64,000 nt of DNA from Macrosoma leucophasiata (Eukaryota > Arthropoda > Insecta > Lepidoptera > Hedylidae), in the NCBI GenBank assembly GCA_036365455.1, contig JAWQUS010000026.1, forward strand, positions 15,270,001-15,334,000. The letters run 5' to 3'. A program made the position numbers and the translations under genes. Positions 52,142 through 62,768 of the stretch are shown piece after piece; the first letter of the stretch is position 1; each line of letters opens with the position of its first letter. The notes under the pieces were generated by a model that saw nothing but the letters and a program-made list of their open reading frames with translations, was not told the origin of the DNA and did no database searches.

Positions 52142-52318
52142 TAAGCCTGTGTCGTGGGTGCATGTGTACGTGTTGTGTTCATACAACATGTACACAAACA
52201 CCCAGATCAGAAACAAATATATGTAGGCCATAAAACTATTTGTCCCGGTGCGGGGATCGAACCCGCGACTCTTCGAATCAAACGGTTATCTTACACCACT
52301 AGACAACCCGGGTCGGTT
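52142..52318 (-). mobile_element. SINE-D, right piece with tRNA-like head
   Basis: On the minus strand GGGTTGTCTAGTGGTGTAAG (A-box) and GTCGCGGGTTCGATCCCCGC (B-box), then AATAGTTTTATGGCCTACAT and GTGTTTGTGTACATG. With 49484-49516 it makes one SINE-D. Confidence 0.85.
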
Positions 52319-52445
52319 TAGCACTAATCTATGAATACACTGAAATCTTCCACTTCGTGACATAAAAATTATCTGTTTCCTTCAGATCTGTCACTGAATA
52401 TCGCTCTAACTGTAAAAAACCTCTACATAATATTATACGTTTGTG

Positions 52446-52806
52446 AAGCGCGCATGGCCCGGCGGCTGGTGTAGATCATAAGCGATCTACCCAGTTAAGC
52501 ACTACGGGCGCGGTCGGGTCGTGTGATGGGTGACCGCTAGTGGCAAATTAAATGCGCGTTTCCGTGCTTCGGAGGGCACGTTAATTCTGCCGTCGCCGTC
52601 GGTCCTGGTTGCTATCGATAGATAGCAGTCGCTAAAATCTTGTATGAGGCTTTATGGGCGGTTTGAAAACATCCGACAGCGGGTTGGCCGCTAACCCATC
52701 CACCTCCACCAATCCGCATTGGTGGAGTAAGCTCCAGGTCTCCGCCCAAAAAGGGGAGAGACTCGTGCCCAGCAGTGGGACGTATAATGGGTTGCCATTA
52801 TTTATT
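52446..52806 (+). mobile_element. SINE-B, complete
   Basis: GCGCATGGCCCGGCGGCTGG head, TTAAGCACTACGGGCGCGG and GTGTGATGGGTGACCGCTAG 5S-like blocks, then GGGTTGCCATTATTTATT tail. Confidence 0.92.
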
Positions 52807-53282
52807 ATTTTATTTATATATTTGTAAAATATATATAAAAATATCTATTTAAACAAAAACTAGCTGTATTATACACCGTATTTGTAACAAAAAGTCAACA
52901 TACGCGATGTATATCCGTAAAAACACTTCATTTAAATACAAAGACAATTCTATTCCAAGCAATGTAGTCTACTGAAAAGCTAAACAAATAAAATGTTTAA
53001 TAAGTAAATATAAAAAAGGCAAATGTTCAGCGCCCCTGTCTCTTAGTTCGGCATGGTTCGGTAGATGCAACGCGACAGTAACCGCAAACATTTTGTTTAA
53101 TGCAGTTAGAGATATTTGTTTTGGCGAGCGCAGAATTGAAATTATTTGCGATTAGTAAATTTTAAAATGAGAGCAGAATTTGGCTTTTGTTTCCGAAACA
53201 ATTTAGAAACGGTTAATAGAACGTTATAATAAAACTTGGTAATTCCACGGTTAAAAATGTATTTGAAATTGAAAATTACGTA

Positions 53283-53375
53283 TAGCTAGCTGACCCGGAA
53301 AAGCTAAATCGGTGAAGTAGTTCTCGAGTTTTAGCGAGACTAACGAACAGCAAATTATTTTTATATATAGATGAC
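53283..53375 (+). repeat. Rep-K-like fragment
   Basis: TAGCTAGCTGACCCGGAAAA, AGTAGTTCTCGAGTTTTAGC. Confidence 0.45.
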
Positions 53376-54240
53376 ACCTTCATCGGTTGGAAGTCTTAGA
53401 TTTATATCATTAATCTTAAAGTTCCCACACATGAGTTGACATATGTTTATTCTTTTTTCGAGATAACTTATTTTGATATCACCAACGATAGTGTGGAATG
53501 AAATTTATTTTCTGAAAGAAATAAAACAAATAAATATTTAAATACACAATCACATGGTTTTCATAATTGTTTGAGTGGTAAAACGTCTTTTCTAATACTT
53601 TAGTAACTTTTAAGCTTCTAAAACAACCGATGATCATGAGACGATTGAAGTCTAAAAGTATATCCAATTTTGGCACTCTTAGCCGTCCGCTACAACGAAC
53701 ATAGCGTGTATAAAGCCCCATAAAACACGTATTATTCGCTATTTAAACAAAAAGTTTTCCTTTACGCAAATTGAAATATAAATTAGTGAGCCATGCTTTT
53801 CCTTATTCACTTTACAATTTCAAAGTTTCGCCAAGTTCATCTGACCCCCAAACTTTCGACCTCTGAACTATGACCTCGGAACGTGAAATATGTTTATTTA
53901 GGACGTTCTGCGCTTTCCACGTTTTAATATTGCCTCTTTACCTTTTACTATGGGTTATTTTTTTGTCGCGGAAATGAAATGTTGGTCTCATTTTTATAAT
54001 TTACGGAACTGGGGTGCTTGGACTGAGTAGTATTGTTTGTTTACTTTTTATCATACGCTTTTAACATTTGAATAATGACTGTAATACAATTTTAATTGAT
54101 ATTAAAGCAGCTATTATACTATATGAATTCTCGGGCCCTGTCTACACATACAGGGTGATTAAATAGAAAATAGGGAGTTAGGGTCCCTCAACAGAGCATT
54201 CCAGTGGATCCCATTTTTCGAACTATCTATTAAAGAAAAA

Positions 54241-54540
54241 GAAGCTTGTGCACTGCATTCTTGTTTGCCATCTTTTTCATGTAACGAAGGTGGCAAACAA
54301 GTATGTAGTTCTACTGGATGTTATGTTATGATGTTATGACTAAAGACATCTACACAAAAACCAGCGGTCAAAATGCAGATGCGTTGCCACCCCACAGACC
54401 ACAGTTGTTATGTCTCTGTGATAGTTACTACAGAGCCATACAATACCATCTAACCGGTACACGATAGTCCTAAACACTACCATTTTGCGGCAGATAGATT
54501 AGGTAATGCGGTGGTAGCTGCTATGTCTGTTACTGTGTAA
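54241..54540 (-). mobile_element. SINE-A2, nearly complete, with inverted tail piece
   Basis: TCTTGTTTGCCATCTTTTTC (plus sense) meets GTAACGAAGGTGGCAAACAA (minus sense), a tail-to-tail palindrome. The rest is a full A2 body ending GGTAATGCGGTGGTAGCTGC. Confidence 0.75.
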
Positions 54541-55087
54541 CCTTTCTCAAGAAAAAAAAACAGTACTTTTCGCTTTCAAATACATTTATTTCTGTCCGTT
54601 GTGTAACCAACTTGTATTCTTATTATGTTTCTTCCATCGTCATTAAGTTGTTTTGGGAACAAAAACCGAATTCGACTCTCATTTAAAATTCACTGAGCGC
54701 AAATAATTTCAATTCTACGCTCGCCAAAACAAATATCTCAAACTGCATTAAACAAAATGTTTGCGGCCATTGTCGCGTTGCGGCTATCGAACCACGCCGA
54801 ACTAAGAGGCAGGGGCGCTGAACACTTGCCTCTTTTAAATACGCTTATTAAACTTTTTTTTTGTTTAGCGTCTTAGCAGACTGCGTTGGCTGGAATAGAA
54901 TTGTCTTTGTATTTAAATGAAGTGTTTTTACGGATATACGATACATCGGGTATGTTGACTTTTTGTTACAATAACCGGTGCATAAGAAAGCTTTTTTTTT
55001 ATTTAAATATGTTAGTACTCTCCAAACTTTTTTAATCGTAAGATAGGTATTTAGTGACGCAATTAAAGAAAACAAATAATGTTATGT

Positions 55088-55915
55088 GACTGGTCTCGTT
55101 GGTACAGTGGTCACGATGTATGTCCTAAGTCGGGAAAAGCGGTGAGAAAAATTTCCGTCCGTCTGTCACCAGGTTGTATCTCATGAACCGCGACAGCTAG
55201 ACAGTTGAAATATTCACAGATGGTGAATATGATGAGTATTCTTTGAATAACTACAAAACGAGAAACCCATTTTTAAAATGTTTAAATACTTAAATAAAAA
55301 CTAATGTCATCCAGATGCATATACCAGGCACAGGCCTGTTTTACGATATATATCATAGGATAGGTGATAATAAAATATAGAATAGGTAATAATAAAAGAA
55401 AAAGGGTAAAAGTAGCCCGTAATGTTTAAAATTGATTTATGTTTTTTACGTCTTCATAATTTGGTCATTGATTTACACCAATTACCTACCACAATTTTCT
55501 TTTCCTTAGTTTGTCAAGTCGAGTCGCTGGAGCGGATTCAAAATATTATAACTCTGCTTAATAACCCATTTGCGATTAAATACATTTTTCATATTTCGTC
55601 GTAATAAATCTTCAAGGGATTCTGTTGAGTGATTGATTTAATTTATTTGATTACTTTTTTTATATTTTGTCATTTAAATTACGAAATTCAATTTCTTTAA
55701 AGCTCCCCTTATAAGTGGTAGCTAATGTTTAAAATTTTTTTTTTCTTAAACCTTCATCTTTTTGTCATCGATAAAATTTACATGTTTGTACCAAATTTGA
55801 ACTCAATTGGTTCAGAACGTTCAGAGAAAATCAACTGTATTATACAGACAGACAAACGCACGAGTAATCTTATTAGGGCTCCGTTTTTATCCTTTTCGGA
55901 TACGGCACCCTTAAA
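55088..55915 (+). repeat. SINE-E head remnant followed by a diverged MITE-1-like region
   Basis: TGGTCTCGTTGGTACAGTGG (55089-55108) is a SINE-E head. GTCCGTCTGTCACCAGGTTG, TATCTCATGAACCGCGACAG and a final CAGACAGACAAACGCACGAG, TAGGGCTCCGTTTTTATCCT, TACGGCACCCTTA are blocks of the MITE-1 group. Rich in AT otherwise; no gene. Confidence 0.5.
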
Positions 55916-55964
55916 ATCATAGAATATAGTAAGGTGGATTCTTATTTCTTGACGTGACGTGACT

Positions 55965-56036
55965 TCTATGTTTAGTGGAGGAGAATTCTTCCATTAGTAC
56001 AGTCAATCAACTGAACAATGGCTGTTAAACCATTTT
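55965..56036 (+). repeat. Rep-H fragment
   Basis: TTAGTGGAGGAGAATTCTTC, AACTGAACAATGGCTGTTAA; SINE-A follows directly. Confidence 0.6.
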
Positions 56037-56037
56037 T

Positions 56038-56328
56038 ACTGGTGGTAGAGCTCCAGTGACGGAGCTCGCGGGCGTAGGCACCACCGCATTACCTAATATA
56101 CTTGTCGTTAAATGGTAGTGTTCAGCACTATCGTGTTTCGGTCAGGTGGTAATGTACGGCTCTGTAATTTCCGGCACAGAGGCATAACACCTAATGCCTC
56201 AGGAGTGGCAGCGCATTTGCATTTTGACCTCTGGTCATTGTGTGGGTGTCTATAGGCTGCAGTCATCACTTAACATCAATGTGAACTGCACGCTTGTTTG
56301 CCTCTTTCAATACATTAAAAAAAAAATA
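56038..56328 (+). mobile_element. SINE-A, complete
   Basis: Full head, body and A-run. Confidence 0.93.
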
Positions 56329-56999
56329 TATATGTAAATTCCGTATACCAACCATGACGATTATGATATATTCTCCCGCTGATGACGAACAACCCATTTT
56401 GGCCATCTTCGGATAATACTTTTGTCCAATTGCAGGCGGCGGCTAGATATTGTATTTATTATACCAATCCACACAGTCAAAAAACCTCCAATGCAGTAGC
56501 AATTTATAAACGTATCGGTAGTTCCGCTTTGTTTACACCGAAAAAATCGTCCGGCACTTGCGGTCGAAAAACTGTTTTGGCAGCGGTACACTCGCGTAAA
56601 AAATCACATTGCAAACGCATTGTTTCAGGACTAAAGAGGTCATCGGCCGAAATAGTCCGCTAGATGGCGCGGCGCCAAATCTGGAACCAACTAATTCTAT
56701 GCTCTGAGCGTTGCGTAACGCATCTCAATTGTGGTATGAGGAAATATTATCTGACCTTTAATCTTCATATGATTTTAAGTCTGATGGATGCTTAGATTTA
56801 GATGGAAATAATATTTCATGTCGATATGAATATGAGGCGCGATTAATAGGATATTTGGGATCAAATGGATAACAGTGAACGTATTTCAAAGAAGATAAAT
56901 ACGTTTTTGTGAGCTTTAATAATCACACTAAGAAATTTTCATTAAACAATTGAGACGACGTCGGTTGATGACCGCTGAAGACTTCTCTACTAGTTGAAG
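56329..56999. other. No gene recognised
   Basis: A 93-codon plus frame (56382-56663) and a 76-codon minus frame overlap here; neither shows a family motif. TGGCGCGGCGCCAAATCTGG near 56665 is a small palindrome. Confidence 0.4.
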
Positions 57000-57210
57000 A
57001 GGATTCTGTTGCTACCTAGTAAAGTCAGTCAACTGAACGGCGGTAAAACCATTCCAGTATGGTGGTAATGAATACAATGACGCGAAAACTACCGCGACTG
57101 CGATCTACAGTCCATGTCCAGTCCAGTCCTACCGACGAAGTGATTATGGCACTATTATTAGCATCTTTGGTAAGGCAAATCCTTTTTCAATAGTGGACGT
57201 CTTTCATCTG
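57000..57210 (+). repeat. Rep-H copy, longest version
   Basis: CTAGTTGAAGAGGATTCTGT, GTCAGTCAACTGAACGGCGG, AACTACCGCGACTGCGATCT, AATAGTGGACGTCTTTCATC; the final block resembles an RTE-type CAGTGGACG end. Confidence 0.6.
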
Positions 57211-57238
57211 AAATCTGAAATTGTTGAGATAGTAAAAA

Positions 57239-57430
57239 TGTAATGATAGTGGCAAGCAGGCATGCAGTTTACATTGATGGTATATGAACACAGGCTATAG
57301 ATCTAAATAAAAGCCGGAGGTCGAAATGCAGATGTATTACCATCACTGAGGCTTAATTAGTTTTGCCTCTATGGTAGTAATTATGGAATCATAAATTAGA
57401 ATCTAACCGGAACACGATAGTAATGAGCAT
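57239..57430 (-). mobile_element. SINE-A2, diverged
   Basis: AATGATAGTGGCAAGCAGGC to ACCGGAACACGATAGTAATG. Confidence 0.7.
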
Positions 57431-57464
57431 TATTATTTTAAAAACATATAATATCGTTTTTTTT

Positions 57465-57708
57465 ACTGGTGGTAGAGCTCCAGGCTACCGAGGCTACAGA
57501 GTTCAGCACTATCGTGTTCCGGTCAGGTGGTAATGTACGGCCCTGTAATTTCCGGCACAGAGGGATGACACCTTAGGCCTCAGGAGTGGTAACGCATCTG
57601 CATTTTGACCTCGGCCTTTGTGTGGGTGTCTATAGGCTGCAGTCATCACTTAAAATCAATGTGAATTGCATGTTTGTTTGCCACTTCCGTAATATAAAAA
57701 AAAAATCG
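57465..57708 (+). mobile_element. SINE-A chimera with a SINE-C-like scrap
   Basis: The head ACTGGTGGTAGAGCTCCAG joins GCTACCGAGGCTACAGAG, which looks like the end of an inverted SINE-C head, then resumes at GTTCAGCACTATCGTGTTCC and runs to the A-tail. Confidence 0.8.
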
Positions 57709-57960
57709 TTAAGAATCTCAAAAAGCAAAACTTTTACATTTTTTTATTTCACGTTACGAAGCCCAATTTTCGGGCACATCTACAGTGTGGCGAGCCGTAA
57801 CAATTTAGGTTTTGTACGTGTTGAAAAAGGACGCGAGTCATATTCCTTACAAGACCACATTCGTGCTCGTTACCAAATGGAGCCAATGTACGTGACACAC
57901 GAAGACAAATTATTTCAGAATTCAAGCCAAGAATTGTAACAATTGTAATTAACTTTTTAT

Positions 57961-58225
57961 ACATTTTATTTTTAAAGAAAAATGGAAAGAAAAATTTGAC
58001 TTCAGGCGAGACTCGAACTCGCGACCTACTGGGAATCTAGTCCAGCCGCTCTTGATTTGACAAATCGGGCAGGACTTCAGTAGCTCAATTGGAAGAGCGG
58101 CTGGACTAGATTCCCAGTAGGTCGCCAGTTCGAGTCTCGCCTGAAGTCAAATTTTTGTTTCCATTTTTCTTTAAAAATAAAATATATTTCACAAGCATGT
58201 GTTAATGCGAAATAATATAAAAATA
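57961..58225. mobile_element. Palindromic tRNA-like element (MITE-2 relative)
   Basis: Arms of about 90 bp, 57963-58053 and 58091-58182, are near-perfect inverted copies around a 38-bp centre. The right arm plus centre carries a tRNA-like sequence. Flanks such as CACAAGCATGTGTTAATGCG are shared with MITE-2 at 7640-7665. Confidence 0.85.
58074..58147 (+). pseudogene. 74-nt tRNA-like sequence, near-complete cloverleaf
   Basis: Acceptor ACTTCAG/CTGAAGT pairs 7 of 7, D-stem GCTC/GAGC 4 of 4, anticodon stem CTGGA/CCCAG 4 of 5, T-arm GCCAG-TTCGAGT-CTCGC 4 of 5. The loop CTAGATT would put AGA at the anticodon, but base 37 is T and there is no long variable arm as in tRNA-Ser, so a working tRNA is unlikely. 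The A- and B-box regions look usable by Pol III. Confidence 0.6.
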
Positions 58226-58737
58226 ACTTTTTATATTTTTATAGTTATTTACTGATAACGTTTATTAACATTTTAAGAGTACGAGAAATTATTAGTACTT
58301 GAACAGAATTTTTAATTGGCCACGTGATTAAAACTTCTTTTTTTATAACCAAGCCACGGGAAAATATGTTAGCCTCTAATTACCTAACTAATTCGTCTTT
58401 TTAACAACTAAAATTAAGAGTTAAACTAAAATTAACAACTAAAACAAACAAGTAAAATTAAGAGCTCCCCGACATGATTAGGATCAATGGATAAACAATG
58501 GATAAACAATGGATAAATGGATAAATAAATCAATGGATGGTGTTCGTGGGATAGGTGTTTGTGCAGATGTCCTTCGGTGTTAAGTATTTTTTAAAACATA
58601 ACAACAAATCGGACTTTATTAGTGGCTGACTTAGTAATTTAAAATGCAATGAAAACTTTTTGAGGCGCATAATACTATTGAAAAGAAGGCGGTTTAATAA
58701 GTACCCATTAGATAAATTATAAGTGATGGCCAAGAGG
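58226..58737. other. No gene; short minisatellite
   Basis: AT-rich. CAATGGATAAA is repeated at about 58487-58540. Confidence 0.55.
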
Positions 58738-58955
58738 AGACTTTTAGTTACTCGATGGCGTCAGAATAAGATCTGGGAGATACCTTGCAGGGTTTTGAGT
58801 AGGTACCTGCACCAAATGTAAGGTTTCTGTACAGGGCCGAAAGTTCATGGCTCCGCCATGAGCTTGACTCACATTCAAATCGTCAGAATTTTGGATAGAA
58901 GCTTTGATTGGGTTCACTTAAAATCATTTCTGAGTATTTGACATTCTTAAAAAAT
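58738..58955 (-). mobile_element. Relative of the foldback element at 47228
   Basis: On the minus strand CATCAAAGCTTCTATCCAAA-like, ATTCTGACGATTTG, CAAGGTATCTCCCAGAT match in order the right half of 47228-47772; diverged. Confidence 0.6.
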
Positions 58956-58973
58956 GTAACGAGATAATATTAT

Positions 58974-59052
58974 GTATGTATCTTCACGCCAGGTCCCTAA
59001 CGGGGTAGGCAGAGAGTGTAGAGCGCCAGATATCCCGGTCCTGACAAACCTA
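58974..59052 (-). mobile_element. RTE-type LINE, 3'-terminal fragment
   Basis: GTATCTTCACGCCAGGTCCC to ATATCCCGGTCCTGACAAAC. Confidence 0.85.
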
Positions 59053-59649
59053 TAACCGTAGCACTACGTACCTATCCGAATATACTTCGAAAAAGGCGAA
59101 TTTAACCAAACAAAGAAATTTTAATATAAGAATGAACAAAAGCTCCGACTGTTAATTATTTATACACAGAGAATTTTTTGTTTTACAATACCCGTTTGCC
59201 TGACGTGAATGTAATTGTTACAAATACAATTTGCGATAGCTTTTAAGAATATGAACCTAAATGATAAAGTAGAAGACAAGGTATAGGCCCGTCGTATTCT
59301 GTAGCTCAGTGACCATCAATTTCAAACCCAGGTTTTAGTACATTGCTGTTTTCCTAAAATTATTGTAATTATCACGTTACGTGAAAACAGCAGTGTACTT
59401 CAAAGAGGCTGTCGAAATTATGTCAACTGCTACATAATACATCTTCTGGTCTTATCTAATTGTAACTTAAGCGATGATCACTCACATTTAGTGAAGGATT
59501 GTCTTAGTAAATGAGTACTCGCACAGTAATGATTAAAGTAATCGTACACCGAACAAAACCCTGTAACCGATTATTACTGCTTTGTTGATACAAATATTGG
59601 AAATATAAACAAGTCACACATAATCCATCTTCGTAGATCAGTAATAAAC
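59053..59649. other. No gene seen
   Basis: About 600 bp of AT-rich spacer. ACAGCAGTGTAC and GTACATTGCTGTTTTC near 59340-59400 are loosely inverted. Confidence 0.4.
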
Positions 59650-59867
59650 TGGTAATTGCTATGAATGGGGATCACCTGTGTTTAGGTTACACCCAGACCT
59701 ATTTTATCGATGTGTCACACGGAACACTCTTACTCAAGCAGTTAATTCGATTACGCCTCACTGAGATAGAATGTACGACGTTTATCTATAAGTTTTATTG
59801 CTGTGTGGCCCTTAGAGAAAATATTGGAGTATGGTTTAAAGTTATTGTCTACGTCATATTAGTTATT

Positions 59868-60073
59868 AGACCAAGGCTGACCTACCATGACCAAATAGGT
59901 CGAGTTCTGTCTGATGGTGGGGTCAAAAGTTTTAGGAATCGGCGTGCATGTATGAAGAGAATGATGAAGGTAGACGAGGCACGAGAGGTTTGTCTGAACC
60001 GGGATAGCTGGCGCTCTACACTCTCTGCCTACCCCGTTAGGGACCTGGCGTGAAGATACATACATACATACAT
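59868..60073 (+). mobile_element. RTE-type LINE, 3' fragment with TACA tail
   Basis: The frame PRLTYHDQIGRVLSDGGVKS to LSAYPVRDLA and stop, then GAAGATACATACATACATAC. Shows the native 3' tail of this RTE family. Confidence 0.9.
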
Positions 60074-60670
60074 ATTAGTTATTATATTTATAAAGATGTT
60101 TTCTGCTTAGCTCAGATGCTTTTATTAAAAAAGTTATATTTCTTAAAAAGCTGTAATTTGGCTCAAACATAATATACATATTAGTCAAGCTGACGAAGTA
60201 ATGAAATCTCTGTAAAAAAAATTCCTCCCGTACACGTAATGTTTGAGGTTAAGTGAGAATGTTTTTTTTTCTTCGGTTTTGGGATCAACACGAATATGTT
60301 TTGTATTTTTTTTATAGTGATTTACTGATAACGTTTTTAAGCACTCGTTGAACTCATATCCCATATTAGTCCGGGATTCAAATTGAACTTCGTGCTGACT
60401 GGAGAGATAAACATCACAGCCCAGTTAATTTAATAAAAGTATAATTGCTATAAATGCAACGTTACCTATGTTCAGGTCACATCCAGACCTAACTTATGGA
60501 TGTGTCGCTCGGGACACTAACTCAAGCAGTAAATTCGATTACGCTCCACTGAGATTGAATGTACGACGTCTATCTTTATGTTTTATTGCTATTTAGCTTT
60601 TAGTGCTACTGTTCGTTTGTTTTCAAATTATTGTCTTCTACATTATTTCAGTAATTACTAATATGTAGGT

Positions 60671-60957
60671 ACTGGTGGTAGAGTTCCAGTGACGGAGCTC
60701 GCGGGCGTAGGCACCACCGCATTACCTAATATACTTGCCGCTAAATGGTAGTGTTCAGCACTATCGTGTTTCGGTCAGGTGGTAATGTACGGCCCTGTAA
60801 TTTCAGGCACAGAGGTATATCACCTAATGCCTCAGGAGTGGCAGCGCATCTGCATTTTGAACTCTGGTCATTGTGTGGGTGTCTATAGGCTGCAGTCATA
60901 ACTTAACATCAATGTGAACTGCATGCTTGTTTGCCACTTTTATTACATAAAAAAAAA
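60671..60957 (+). mobile_element. SINE-A, complete
   Basis: Full head, body and A-run, inserted in the array. Confidence 0.93.
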
Positions 60958-61402
60958 CATATATTTTCTTTGTTTAGTAATTTCTTTAAATTCTACATGA
61001 AGTCCGTTTTTTTTAATTTTAAATATCGGATTCACAAATCAGAAGACACAATGTAAAGTGTCGACTACATTTCATTTTGTTTACGAAGTCTACATATTTT
61101 TTAAATTATATTACATTACTTTTGATTAAGGAGTCATTTGGAATGTGAATATAATAGTTTTGTTATGTATACATTGATATATTCATCACAGTTTATTTAC
61201 TATACTAAAAAAAAAAATTGGTACTACTTAGGTCACATCCAGACCTATTTTATTGATGTGTCACAGTTTTACTCAAGCAGTTAATTCGGTTACGCCTCAC
61301 TGAGATTGAATGTACGACGTTTATCTTTATGTTTTATTGCTGTTTGGCTTTTAGTGAGCTGTGTTAGTTTGGTTTAAAATTATTGTCTACATTATTTCAA
61401 TA

Positions 61403-61605
61403 AAAAAAAATACGCTTACACTCACAGCTCCACAGTAGGTATAAACCTGTGTCGTGGGTGCCGTTGTACACAAACAACACATACACAAACACCCAGACCC
61501 GAAACAAATATCTATAGGCCATACAAATATTTGTCCCGGTGTGGGGATCGAACCCGCGACCCTTCGAATCAAATGGTTATCTCACACCGCCGGACTAACC
61601 GGGTC
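61403..61605 (-). mobile_element. SINE-D, complete (tRNA-derived)
   Basis: On the minus strand GACCCGGTTAGTCCGGCGGT head, GGGTCGCGGGTTCGATCCCC (B-box), ACAAATATTTGTATGGCCTA, ending CTGTGGAGCTGTGAGTGTAA and A-run. Inserted in the array. Confidence 0.9.
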
Positions 61606-62675
61606 GTCAAATAATACAAATATGTACATAATTTTTCTTTGTTCAGTCTTTCTGCTTTAAAGGAGACGAAAACGTAGTCTGTCTTTTTATTTTAATATCG
61701 GAACCATTTATTAGAAGACAATGCAAAGCGTGGACCAAAAATGGACCGTGACAAATTGTTTTTCCGAAGTCTGAAGTTTTTTAATAATTACTTTTAATCA
61801 ATGAGTTATTAAAATTTGGACTACGTAAATAATAATTTGATAAGTATTATTATGTATACCTACATTTAAGTAACATCACAGTTCAATAGCTGAAATAAAC
61901 ATGTAATTATTGTGTCACCCTCTCTTTTAATAACCCAAATTTGAACTGTTTAGACGTGACATAAAACTCACTTTCGGATTTGTAATACCAGGTGGCGCCA
62001 GAGGTAGAATTTGCTCAAATAGGGGCACAACGGTGGAGAATGGAGAAATAAGATACAAAAGAATCGGAAGTATTTCCTTTTTTTTGCTCATCCACCCCGG
62101 GTGCCACCCATGTTAGCTACGCCACTGGTTACCTGTGCTAAGGCCATATCCAGGCTTATTTTATCGATGTGTCACACGGGACACTTACTCAAGCAGTTAA
62201 TTCGATTACGCTTCACTGAGATTGGATGTACGAACGTTTCTCTTTATGTTTTATTGCTTCGACTTCGGGATGTTTGGCTTTTGTTTGAATATTTGAGTTT
62301 GGTTTAAAGTTATAACGTCGGTTTCCGTAATTACGCTTGTACATAAATACTCTCTTTAGTTAATATCGCAACCACTAATTAGAAGATAATGCAAAGCGTG
62401 GACTAATTCTTTTTGCGAAGTCTAAAGTTTTTTAACAATAACTTTTATTCAAGGAGTTATTTGGACTACGTAAGTAATAATTTGATAAGTTTTATTATGT
62501 ATACATTTAAATAACATCACAGCTGTAATAAACATGTAATTGCTATGAATGGGCACCTGTGCTTAAGTCACATACAGACCTATTTTATCGATGTATCACA
62601 CGGGACACTTACTCAAGCAGTTAATTCGATTACGCTTCACTGAGATTGGATGTACGAACGTTTATCTTTATGTTT

Positions 62676-62760
62676 TACTAGCAGCTGCCCGCAACGTCGT
62701 CTGCGTGAAGGCTCTACAGCACCAAACATACCTAAGGTGCCAGTGTCGCTATAGCATTAT
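62676..62760 (+). repeat. Rep-K head fragment
   Basis: ACTAGCAGCTGCCCGCAACG, TCGTCTGCGTGAAGG; the rest of Rep-K is absent. Confidence 0.5.
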
Positions 62761-62768
62761 AAGCAAAC

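Larger units (their letters stand above)
52845..55005. repeat. Long inverted repeat, about 400-bp arms, 1.3-kb interior
   Basis: Left arm 52845-53272 and right arm 54575-55005 are inverted copies, about 80-85 percent similar by eye; e.g. CAGCGCCCCTGTCTCTTAGT versus CTAAGAGGCAGGGGCGCTGA, and ACACTTCATTTAAATACAAA versus TTTGTATTTAAATGAAGTGT. The interior has a Rep-K piece (53283-53375), an A2 SINE and otherwise unidentified sequence without transposase. It may be a DNA transposon with long ends or an inverted duplication. No target duplication was seen. Confidence 0.75.
59650..62680 (+). repeat. Degenerate array of five related units
   Basis: The block CAGACCTATTTTATCGATGT, CTCAAGCAGTTAATTCGATT, ACGCCTCACTGAGAT, then TTTATGTTTTATTGCT starts near 59690, 60485, 61235, 62150 and 62575. 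Between blocks another shared segment (AGAAGACAATGCAAAGCGTG, CATCACAGCTGTAATAAACA) recurs at 61045, 61710 and 62375. All units run the same way. RTE, SINE-A and SINE-D copies are inserted in it. Confidence 0.8.

Noticed and set aside
56361..56663. 93-codon plus frame and 76-codon minus frame as a small gene
   Set aside because: No recognisable motif, no start context or splice signals, both frames overlap.
57749..57964. 71-codon minus frame and the overlapping plus frame in the SINE-A to palindrome gap
   Set aside because: Part of the plus frame is SINE-A; the remainder has no family signature.
61529..61605. Possible tRNA gene (GGGTTCGATCCCCAC)
   Set aside because: It is the head of a SINE-D copy with an unrelated body and A-tail.
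59650..62680. CRISPR-like or other regularly spaced repeat array
   Set aside because: Units are hundreds of bases long, irregularly spaced, diverged and in an insect-type genome.
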